Part shown: positions 1 through 5,618 of the stretch, in pieces | How positions within the stretch are numbered: position 1 is the first letter of the stretch | How the letters are laid out: every line of letters begins with the position of its first letter | From: Meridianimarinicoccus sp044221805 | Lineage (GTDB): Bacteria; Pseudomonadota; Alphaproteobacteria; Rhodobacterales; Rhodobacteraceae | Reading direction: 5' to 3' | Length of the DNA: 6,974 nt | NCBI GenBank assembly: GCA_044221805.1 | Contig: JBGAOK010000135.1 | Coordinates: forward strand, 1-6,974 | Made by a program: the position numbers and the translations under genes | The notes under the pieces: model-generated | Told to the model about the DNA's origin: nothing | Seen by the model: the letters and a program-made list of their open reading frames with translations, nothing else | Databases searched by the model: none

Positions 1-708
1 CACGATCAGGGCTTCCAGGTCCGCGGCGCCTCGGGCGCGCTCAGCGGGGTGGGCACGCTGGCGGTGCTGGCGATGATCCTGCCGAACTACACCCAGTCCG
101 AGACTGGGCCGCTCTATTCCCCGGTCCAGCTCGGCTTCATCGCGGTGATGTCGCTGGCACTTTATGGTCTTTTCGTCTTCGTCCAGACCGTCAGCCACCG
201 GTCGGACTTCCTCGATGCCGAAGGGCATGTGGCCGACTCCGCCCGGATCCCGGCGCGGCTTGCGTTCAGGGCCGCCGGGCTTCTGGTGCTGGCGCTGGTC
301 GCGGTCGTGGCTCTGGCCGAGACGCTGACCCAGCCGGTGGCGGGGCTGGTCGGGGCGGCGGGACTGCCGGCTGCCTTCGTCGGCGTGGTCATCGCGACCC
401 TGACCCTGATGCCCGAGGGCCTGTCGGCATTCCGGGCGGCGCGGGCGAACCGTCTGCAGACCAGCCTCAACCTGGCGCTGGGATCGGCCATGGCCAGCAT
501 CGGCCTGACCATCCCGGTGGTCAGCCTGGTGTCGGTCTGGGCGGGCAAGTCGATGGTCATGGGGCTCGACCCGGAACACATGGTGCTGCTGGTCCTGACC
601 CTGTTTGCCGCCACGCTCACCCTGGCGACCGGGCGCACCACCGTGCTGCAAGGCGGCGTCCACATGGTGATCTTCGCCGCCTTTCTGGTCATCGCCGCCA
701 TTCCCTGA
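1..708 (+). CDS. chaA: ChaA-type calcium/sodium:proton antiporter, 3' part (5' end outside window)
   Basis: Inner-membrane cation/proton exchanger of the CaCA superfamily, which extrudes Ca2+ or Na+ in exchange for protons. The reading frame is open from base 1, so the gene starts upstream; 235 residues plus a TGA are visible, against about 366 in E. coli ChaA. The segment with LPNYT and then GPLYSPVQLGF and FVFVQTVSHR closely resembles the middle of ChaA as I remember it. The second alpha-repeat is complete: LTLMPEGLSAFRAARANR followed by LNLALGSAMASIGLTIPV, with the conserved ion-binding glutamate encoded at 415-417. Several hydrophobic stretches, including the C-terminal VHMVIFAAFLVIAAIP, fit membrane helices. 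The first alpha-repeat lies outside the window. An internal ATG at 49 is not the true start, because the ChaA-like sequence continues in frame before it. Nothing links it functionally to the transporter cluster downstream. The family is clear; the preferred ion cannot be told from sequence. Confidence 0.88.
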   Translation, partial: HDQGFQVRGASGALSGVGTLAVLAMILPNYTQSETGPLYSPVQLGFIAVMSLALYGLFVFVQTVSHRSDFLDAEGHVADSARIPARLAFRAAGLLVLALVAVVALAETLTQPVAGLVGAAGLPAAFVGVVIATLTLMPEGLSAFRAARANRLQTSLNLALGSAMASIGLTIPVVSLVSVWAGKSMVMGLDPEHMVLLVLTLFAATLTLATGRTTVLQGGVHMVIFAAFLVIAAIP

Positions 709-793
709 CGCCGATCGCGCCCTGAAGGGTGGAACCGGCGGGGCACGGGGCGTAACAGGTGGGCGTTCCTTCCGGTCACGCAACAGGCGCAGC

Positions 794-2086
794 ATGATCC
801 CCAACGAACGCACGGTCATCGCGGACTCGCTCTGGCACGACACCGCCCGGCCCGGGCCGGATTGCCCGCCGCTGGCCGGCGATGCCGAGGCCGAGGTGGC
901 CATCATCGGCGGCGGCGTCACCGGCCTGTCCGCGGCGCTGAGCCTGGCCGAACGCGGCATCCGCGCCGTGGTGCTGGAGGCCGAGCAGCCCGGCTGGGGC
1001 GCCTCGGGGCGCAATGGCGGGCAACTGAACCCCGGCTTGAAGCACGACCCCGACGCGGTCGAAGCCCGCTTCGGGACGGGGATCGGCGCTCGGATGCTGG
1101 CCGCGGCGGGTGGCGCGCCGGCCCATGCGCTGGCGCTCGCCGAACGCCACGGCATCGCCTGCGACGCGGTGCGGCCCGGCTGGATCCAGCCGGCCCATGA
1201 CGCGGCCTCGCTCGCCACCCTGCAGGCCCGGGCGGCCCAGTGGAAGACGCGCGGCGTGGCGATGCGGATGCTGACGCGCGAGGAAACCGCGGCGCTGATC
1301 GGCACGCCGGACTATATCGGCGGTCTGCTCGACCCGCGCGGCGGCAACGTCCAGCCGCTGGACTTCACCCTGGGCCTCGCCCGCGCCGCGCTGGCCTCCG
1401 GCGCGGCGGTGCACGGGCAAAGCCCGGTCACCGGGCTGGCCCCGGATGGTGCCGGCCATCTGCTGACCACCCCCGGCGGGCGGGTCCGGGCGGGCAGGGT
1501 GCTGGTCTGCACCAATGGCTATACCGGTCCGCTTGCCCCGCCGCTGGGGCGCACACTGGTGCCGGTCCGCTCGATCCAGGTCGCGACCGAGCCCTTGCCC
1601 GACGATCTGGCCCGGGTGATCCTGCCGGCCCGCCACGCCGTGGCCGACAGTCGCCGGCTCATGGTCTATTACAAGCGCGACGGCGCCGGGCGGCTGCTGA
1701 TGGGCGGGCGCGGCGACTATGACGACCGGATCACCGGCGCCCTGTTCGAACGCCTGCGCGCGCGCAGCCGCGAGATGTTCCCGGGCCTCGCCGGGCTGCG
1801 CTTCACCCATGCCTGGGGCGGCTACGTGGCGATGACCGCCGACCATTACCCGCACCTGACCCCGCTGGGGCCGGGGATCCTGTCGGCGACCGGCTACAAT
1901 GGCCGCGGTCTGGCGCTGGCCACGGTGATGGGCCGGGTGCTGGCCGACTGGGCCAGCGGCACGCCCGAGGCGGCGCTCGACTTCCCCGTCACCCCGCCGC
2001 GGCCGATCCCGTTCCACTTCCTCCGCCGGCCGGCGGTCCGTGCCGCGATCCAGATCTTCCGCCTTCGCGACGCGCTGGGGATCTGA
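794..2086 (+). CDS. FAD-dependent amine oxidoreductase, PuuB/DAO family
   Basis: Predicted cytoplasmic flavoenzyme (430 aa) that would oxidise a primary or secondary amine to an imine/aldehyde, giving H2O2 or reduced acceptor. The N-terminal Rossmann fold shows VAIIGGGVTGLSAALSLAER with the dinucleotide motif G39-G40-G41-V-T-G44, and E62 at the end of strand 2 for the ribose. GASGRNGGQ at 69-77 is the motif seen in E. coli PuuB (gamma-glutamylputrescine oxidase) and its relatives. The C-terminal FAD-side motif is GYNGRG at 367-372. The ending RDALGI resembles the PuuB C-terminus, and the length matches PuuB (426 aa). The start codon has only a weak upstream AGG. The gene lies 128 bp before a PotBCD-like importer and reads the same way, which suggests it handles the imported compound. 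No puuA, puuC or puuD homologue is in view. Opine, sarcosine-like or other amine oxidases of the same family are real alternatives. The family is firm; the substrate is unknown. Confidence 0.87.
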   Translation: MIPNERTVIADSLWHDTARPGPDCPPLAGDAEAEVAIIGGGVTGLSAALSLAERGIRAVVLEAEQPGWGASGRNGGQLNPGLKHDPDAVEARFGTGIGARMLAAAGGAPAHALALAERHGIACDAVRPGWIQPAHDAASLATLQARAAQWKTRGVAMRMLTREETAALIGTPDYIGGLLDPRGGNVQPLDFTLGLARAALASGAAVHGQSPVTGLAPDGAGHLLTTPGGRVRAGRVLVCTNGYTGPLAPPLGRTLVPVRSIQVATEPLPDDLARVILPARHAVADSRRLMVYYKRDGAGRLLMGGRGDYDDRITGALFERLRARSREMFPGLAGLRFTHAWGGYVAMTADHYPHLTPLGPGILSATGYNGRGLALATVMGRVLADWASGTPEAALDFPVTPPRPIPFHFLRRPAVRAAIQIFRLRDALGI

Positions 2087-2135
2087 GCCGCAAACGCCAG
2101 CCAGAAGGACCGCGCCCGCATCCTTGTGCCCCGAA

Positions 2136-2178
2136 CCGGGTTTCGTGAAATCCGCTCTTTCAATTTCACGAATCCCGG
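2136..2178. promoter_or_regulatory. 16-bp inverted repeat, candidate operator in front of the importer operon
   Basis: The left arm (2136-2151, CCGGGTTTCGTGAAAT) and right arm (2163-2178, ATTTCACGAATCCCGG) are reverse complements at 15 of 16 positions, with one T-T mismatch (2141/2173) and an 11-nt spacer. The core of each arm is itself nearly palindromic (TTTCGTGAAA and TTCACGAA), as expected for two dimer sites side by side. The element is clearly AT-richer than its surroundings and sits 37 bp before the first permease start. It overlaps the candidate -35 region described separately. An XRE-cupin regulator is encoded in the same operon and is the natural candidate to bind here; that link is inference. 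A transcript-level hairpin is also possible, but no T-tract follows it, so an intrinsic terminator is less likely. Confidence 0.6.
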
Positions 2179-2186
2179 CGTCAAAT
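2158..2186 (+). promoter_or_regulatory. Possible sigma70-type promoter for the importer operon
   Basis: TTTCAA (2158-2163) and TCAAAT (2181-2186) are separated by 17 bp and match the -35 and -10 consensus at 3 of 6 and 4 of 6 positions. Transcription would start near 2193, leaving a short leader with the ribosome binding site AGGGGGT at 2202-2208. The match is weak, but the position is sensible, this is the only AT-rich gap in the cluster, and the inverted repeat at 2136-2178 would cover the -35 box. The operon could instead be read through from the oxidase gene. Confidence 0.25.
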
Positions 2187-2214
2187 ATGGCCATGGCAGG
2201 CAGGGGGTCCGGGC

Positions 2215-3096
2215 ATGGGCGACAGGACAGCAGGCGCAGCCGGTCTGGGCGACGGTCCGCGCTTCCGGGCGCTGATCGCGCTGCCGGGTCTGCTGGTCAC
2301 CGGTGGCCTCGTCCTGTTCTCTCTGGCATTGACGCTGGTCCTCGCCTTTCGCGCCAATGACGGCGGCGCGCTGATCGGCCCGGTCACGGCGCAGAACTTC
2401 GCCATCCTCGCCACCGACCCGCTCTATGCGACCGTCATGCTGCGGTCGCTCTGGATCTCGGGCCTGGTGACGCTGGCCACGGTGGTGCTGGCCTATCCGG
2501 TGGCGTGGTACCTCGCCTTCCATGCCGGGCGCCGGCAGGGGCTGATCCTGTTCCTGGTCACGCTGCCGTTCTGGACCAGCTACCTGCTGCGCGTCTTCGC
2601 GTGGAAGATCGTGCTGGCGTATAACGGCGTGTTGAACTCGGCCGCCCTGTCGCTGGGCATCCTGTCCGAGCCGACCACCGCGCTTCTGAACAACCGGACC
2701 GCGGTGGTGATCACGCTGGCCCATGCCTATGCGCCCTTCGCCATCCTGCCGATCTTCGTCGCGCTCCAGACCATCCCGCGCTCGCTGATCGAGGCGGCGT
2801 CGGATCTGGGCGCCAGCCGGGCGCAGGTGTTCCGCCGCATCGTCCTGCCGCTGTCGATGCCCGGGGTGCTGGGCGGCGCGCTGCTGGTCTTCGTGCCGAC
2901 TCTGGGCGACTACGTGACCCCGGCGCTGGTGGGGGGACCGACCAGCGTGATGATCGGCAACCTGATCCAGGCCCAGTTCGGCAAGGCCAATGACTGGCCC
3001 TTCGGCGCGGCGCTGGCGGTGGCGACCATGCTGGTGATCCTTGGCGTGCTGATGCTCGTGCGGCAGGCCGACCGCCGGATCGGCAGCCGGACATGA
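2215..3096 (+). CDS. ABC importer permease, PotB-like
   Basis: Inner-membrane permease (293 aa) forming one half of the channel of a polyamine-class (PotBC-type) importer. About six hydrophobic helices are visible, the first near residues 19-45 (ALIALPGLLVTG onward) and the last near 265-283. The cytoplasmic EAA loop that docks on the ATPase begins at residue 193 (EAASDLGAS) and continues to LPLSMPG. TLGDYVTPALVGG at 229-241 is the signature of PotB/PotH-type subunits. The start is supported by AGGGGGT at 2202-2208, six bases before the ATG; no in-frame upstream start was found in the gap. Its stop overlaps the next start in ATGA (3093-3096), so the two permeases are very likely translationally coupled. 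The substrate class comes from family resemblance only; opine and other amine importers share this architecture. Confidence 0.92.
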   Translation: MGDRTAGAAGLGDGPRFRALIALPGLLVTGGLVLFSLALTLVLAFRANDGGALIGPVTAQNFAILATDPLYATVMLRSLWISGLVTLATVVLAYPVAWYLAFHAGRRQGLILFLVTLPFWTSYLLRVFAWKIVLAYNGVLNSAALSLGILSEPTTALLNNRTAVVITLAHAYAPFAILPIFVALQTIPRSLIEAASDLGASRAQVFRRIVLPLSMPGVLGGALLVFVPTLGDYVTPALVGGPTSVMIGNLIQAQFGKANDWPFGAALAVATMLVILGVLMLVRQADRRIGSRT

Positions 3097-3881
3097 ACGG
3101 GGTCCGGCTGATCGGCCTCTATGTGGCGGCCTATATCCTGTTCCTCTACCTGCCGGTGGCGCTGATCCCGCTGTTTTCCTTCAACGACTCGATCCAGCCG
3201 GCCTTCCCGCTGAAGGGTTTCACCCTGGGCTGGTACCGCCAGCTTCTGGAAACGCCCGCGATCGGCAAGGCGCTGGGAAACAGCATCGCCGTCGCGCTGG
3301 CCACGGCGGGCCTTGCCACGCTTTGCGGCACCACCATCGCCTATGCCGACGTGTTCCTGCGTTCGCGCCTCGCCACGGCCATCGGCCAGCTCGCGCGGCT
3401 GCCGATCCTGATCCCCGGGGTGATCGCCGGCATCGCGCTCCTGATCCTCGTCAACCTCGCCGGGCTCGGCCCGTCGCGCCCGGCGATGGTGATGGGGCAC
3501 CTGCTGGTCTGCCTGCCGGCCGCGGTCACGGTGCTCAGGTCGCGCTTCGCCGCGATCCCGCGAACCCTGGCCGAGGCGGCCTCGGATCTGGGCGCCTCGG
3601 ACTTCGCCGTGTTCCGCCGGGTGATCCTGCCGCTGGCCGTCCCGGCGATCGGCTCGGCCTTCACGCTCGCCTTCCTGGTCTCGTTCGACGAGTTCATCGT
3701 CGCCTATTTCCTGGCCGGGACCGAACAGACCCTGCCGCTCTACATCTGGAGCCAGCTGCGGTTCCCGAAATCCCTGCCGGTGGTGATGGCGCTGGGGTCG
3801 CTGATCCTTGCGGTCTCGGTGATCCTCGCCCTCACCGCCGAGCTTCTGCGCCGCCGCGGGCCGACCGCCGCCCCGGCCTGA
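3093..3881 (+). CDS. ABC importer permease, PotC-like
   Basis: Second membrane subunit (262 aa), partnering the permease encoded just before it, which it overlaps by 4 bp. It has the PotC-type N-terminus: a first helix with YLPVALIPLFSFNDS, then a periplasmic segment containing FTLGWYRQLL. The EAA loop starts at residue 161 (EAASDLGAS) and runs to LPLAVP. The C-terminal SFDEFIVAYFLAGTEQTLPL is the typical PotC/PotI signature. Five to six membrane helices can be drawn and the length is normal for the family. No clear ribosome binding site precedes the ATG, which fits translational coupling through ATGA. Its EAA loop is very like that of its partner (same first nine residues), as expected for a heterodimer sharing one ATPase. 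The call is secure at family level. Confidence 0.92.
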   Translation: MNGVRLIGLYVAAYILFLYLPVALIPLFSFNDSIQPAFPLKGFTLGWYRQLLETPAIGKALGNSIAVALATAGLATLCGTTIAYADVFLRSRLATAIGQLARLPILIPGVIAGIALLILVNLAGLGPSRPAMVMGHLLVCLPAAVTVLRSRFAAIPRTLAEAASDLGASDFAVFRRVILPLAVPAIGSAFTLAFLVSFDEFIVAYFLAGTEQTLPLYIWSQLRFPKSLPVVMALGSLILAVSVILALTAELLRRRGPTAAPA

Positions 3882-3888
3882 CACCGAC

Positions 3889-3912
3889 ACGACAACAACG
3901 ACAACAGGAGGT
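3889..3912 (+). promoter_or_regulatory. C/A-rich tandem repeat plus strong ribosome binding site before the binding-protein gene
   Basis: ACGACAACA occurs twice back to back (3889-3897 and 3898-3906) and runs straight into AGGAGGT (3906-3912), five bases before the ATG at 3918. The Shine-Dalgarno is by far the strongest in the window. The stretch lacks the G needed to fold, so the ribosome site should be open, in keeping with the high expression that binding proteins usually need relative to their permeases. C/A-rich leaders on ABC binding-protein mRNAs are known targets of small RNAs such as enterobacterial GcvB; a similar role here is only a possibility. Confidence 0.6.
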
Positions 3913-3917
3913 AACCC

Positions 3918-4961
3918 ATGTCCGTCTTCCGCCTGACCGCCGCCGCGCTGGTCGCCGGGCTCGCCCTTCCCGCCGCGGCCGAAGGGCCGCTGACCTATTT
4001 CACCTGGTCCGGCTACGAGCTGCCCGATTTCCACCCGGGCTTCACCGCCGCCCATCCCGACGCGGTCGAGATCTCGGTCTTCGGCGATGACGACGACGCC
4101 TTCACCAAGGTCAAGGCCGGCTTCCACCCCGACGTGGCGCATCCCTGCTACGACAAGATCGCGCGCTGGAACGCCGAAGGCCTGCTGCAGCCGATCGACA
4201 CCGCGAAGATCACCAACTGGGACGAGATCTATCCGGTGTTCCGCGACCTGCCCGACATCCAGGCCGGCGACGGCAAGGTCTGGATGGTGCCGTGGGACTG
4301 GGGCAACACCTCGGTCCTCTACCGCACCGACATGGTCGCCCCGGACACCGAGATGAGCTGGAACATGCTCTGGGATCCGCAATATGCCGGGCGGCTAGCC
4401 ACCATCGACGCGGTCCACGACACGCCGCTGGTCGCCGCCGTGCTGGCCGGGGTGAACCCTTTCGACATGACCGCCGAGGAGATGGACAAGGTCGCCGCGA
4501 AACTGCGCGAGCAGCGCCCGCTCCTGACCACCTACACCACCGACATGACCTCGGTCGAACAGGCGCTGGCCAGTGGCGAGCTGGTTGCGGCGATGACCTG
4601 GAACGCCTCGGCGGTGGCGCTGAAGGCGCAGGGCGTGCCGGTCACCTTCATGAACCCGAAGGAAGGCATGCTGACCTGGACCTGCGGCTTCGTCCTGCTG
4701 AAGGACGCCAAGAACGTGGACCTGGCCTATGACTTCATCAACAGCCGGCTCGACCCCGAGTCCGGCAAGGCGCTGATCGAGAACTACGGCTATGGCGCCT
4801 CGACCCAGACCGCCTTCGCCGCCGTGCCGCCGGCGAAGCTGGACGAGCTGGGCCTGCCGTCCGACCCGCAGGTCGTGCTGGAAAGCACTATCTTCACGGG
4901 CCCGATGAAGCAGAACGACGAGCTGGCGAAGATGTTCGAACGCGTCAAGGCGGGCGGCTGA
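3918..4961 (+). CDS. Periplasmic solute-binding protein, PotD-like
   Basis: Secreted binding protein (347 aa) that would deliver substrate to the two upstream permeases. Residues 1-21 form a Sec signal peptide (short basic start, hydrophobic core, LPAAA then E22), with likely cleavage after A21 and no lipobox cysteine. PotD/PotF landmarks are visible: LTYFTWSGYELP at the mature N-terminus, with the tryptophan that stacks on polyamine in PotD; PWDWGNTSVLYRTD; the MTWNAS block, whose tryptophan matches PotD Trp229; PKEG; and W254. In an alignment by eye from memory, PotD Asp257 is replaced by C256 and Ser83 by C77. These are the only two cysteines in the protein, so the pocket is unlike classical spermidine/putrescine binders. 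An acidic run D57-D60 lies near the N-terminal lobe. The ligand may be an amine, opine or related amino compound; I cannot decide which. Confidence 0.9.
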   Translation: MSVFRLTAAALVAGLALPAAAEGPLTYFTWSGYELPDFHPGFTAAHPDAVEISVFGDDDDAFTKVKAGFHPDVAHPCYDKIARWNAEGLLQPIDTAKITNWDEIYPVFRDLPDIQAGDGKVWMVPWDWGNTSVLYRTDMVAPDTEMSWNMLWDPQYAGRLATIDAVHDTPLVAAVLAGVNPFDMTAEEMDKVAAKLREQRPLLTTYTTDMTSVEQALASGELVAAMTWNASAVALKAQGVPVTFMNPKEGMLTWTCGFVLLKDAKNVDLAYDFINSRLDPESGKALIENYGYGASTQTAFAAVPPAKLDELGLPSDPQVVLESTIFTGPMKQNDELAKMFERVKAGG

Positions 4962-4967
4962 CCGGGC

Positions 4968-4988
4968 GGGGCGTCCACGCGGCGCCCC
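4968..4988 (+). other. Short GC-rich hairpin between binding-protein and regulator genes
   Basis: Bases 4968-4975 can pair with 4981-4988 (seven Watson-Crick pairs and one G-U pair) around a 5-nt loop, starting seven bases after the binding-protein stop codon. No T-tract follows, so a complete intrinsic terminator is unlikely. Hairpins at this place in importer operons often protect the binding-protein message from 3' decay or give partial termination, lowering expression of later genes. In DNA this G+C-rich, an 8-bp stem can arise by chance. Confidence 0.35.
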
Positions 4989-5009
4989 CTCCGTCGGGCC
5001 GGAACAGCC

Positions 5010-5618
5010 ATGAACGACGAAACCACCCTGACCGGGCCGGGCGCCCCGAACGAGGCCGACCTTCATGTCGGCCGCCGGCTTCGTGCGCTCCGGCTCAAGG
5101 CCAATCTCTCGCAGGCCGACGTGGCCCAGCGGGCCGGGATCTCGATCGGCGCGCTCAGCCAGATCGAACGCGGCGTCAGTTCGCTGCGCGTGCGCACGCT
5201 CTGGCCGCTGGCGGCGGTGCTGGATGTGGAGCCCTCGCAGCTTCTCGGCGCGGACTCGGCGCTGAACGACATCTATTGCGTCCGCGCCGGCCAGCGGGCG
5301 AACCTGCCGGTGCATTCCGAAGGCATCACCAAGCAGCTTCTGTCGCCCCCCGGCGCCGCGCTGACCGGCATCTGGGTCGAGATCGAGCCGGGCGGCGGCA
5401 CCGCCGAGGCCTATGCCCATGCCGGCCACGAATTCGGCCATGTGGTCGAAGGCGAGGTGGAGCTGGCAATCGACGGTGCGCGTTACCGGCTGCGGGCCGG
5501 CGACAGCTTCGCCTTCCGCAGCACCCTGCCGCACGCCTTCCGCAATATGGGCGCGGGGTGCTGCCGGATCCTCTGGGTCAACACCACCCGTCCCTCCGAG
5601 GTGCGCGATGGCGACTGA
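5010..5618 (+). CDS. XRE-family transcriptional regulator with C-terminal cupin domain (PuuR-like)
   Basis: DNA-binding regulator of 202 aa in the cytoplasm. An XRE helix-turn-helix covers about residues 21-79 (GRRLRALRLKANLSQADVAQ, then AGISIGALSQIERG), with the recognition helix near 45-55. A single cupin_2 sensor domain covers about 122-192, containing HAGHEFGHVVEGEVEL, RAGDSFAF and LPHAFRN. H137, H140, E141, H144 and H175 are possible metal or ligand contacts. The architecture and size match E. coli PuuR (185 aa), which represses putrescine catabolism genes and is released by putrescine. Its place inside an importer operon makes it the likely local regulator, with the palindrome at 2136-2178 as a candidate site. 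Only a weak purine stretch (GGAAC, 5001-5005) precedes the ATG. Its 3' end overlaps the ATPase start by 11 bp. Whether it represses or activates, and its ligand, cannot be read from sequence. Confidence 0.9.
   Translation: MNDETTLTGPGAPNEADLHVGRRLRALRLKANLSQADVAQRAGISIGALSQIERGVSSLRVRTLWPLAAVLDVEPSQLLGADSALNDIYCVRAGQRANLPVHSEGITKQLLSPPGAALTGIWVEIEPGGGTAEAYAHAGHEFGHVVEGEVELAIDGARYRLRAGDSFAFRSTLPHAFRNMGAGCCRILWVNTTRPSEVRDGD

Noticed and set aside
2136..2178. Palindrome read as an intrinsic terminator of the oxidase gene
   Set aside because: The stem is long enough but is not followed by a T-run, its arms are AT-rich, and each arm is itself near-palindromic, which fits a protein-binding site better.
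776..2194. Long minus-strand open frame (472 codons) opposite the oxidase gene
   Set aside because: Its product is rich in Arg, Gly, Gln and Pro with no domain; it is the open shadow produced by GC3 bias opposite a clearly conserved gene.
2791..3635. Very similar DNA at about 2791-2853 and 3573-3635, considered as a repeat
   Set aside because: It encodes the EAA loops of the two paralogous permeases; conserved function and codon bias explain it.
2910..4382. Minus-strand open frame of 490 codons opposite the permease and binding-protein genes
   Set aside because: Low-complexity charged product spanning three real genes; typical antisense shadow in high-GC DNA.
5413..5607. Possible 65-residue N-terminal extension of the ATPase from ATG 5413
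   Set aside because: The extension lies wholly in the regulator gene, resembles no ATPase sequence, and a better start with its own ribosome binding site exists at 5608.
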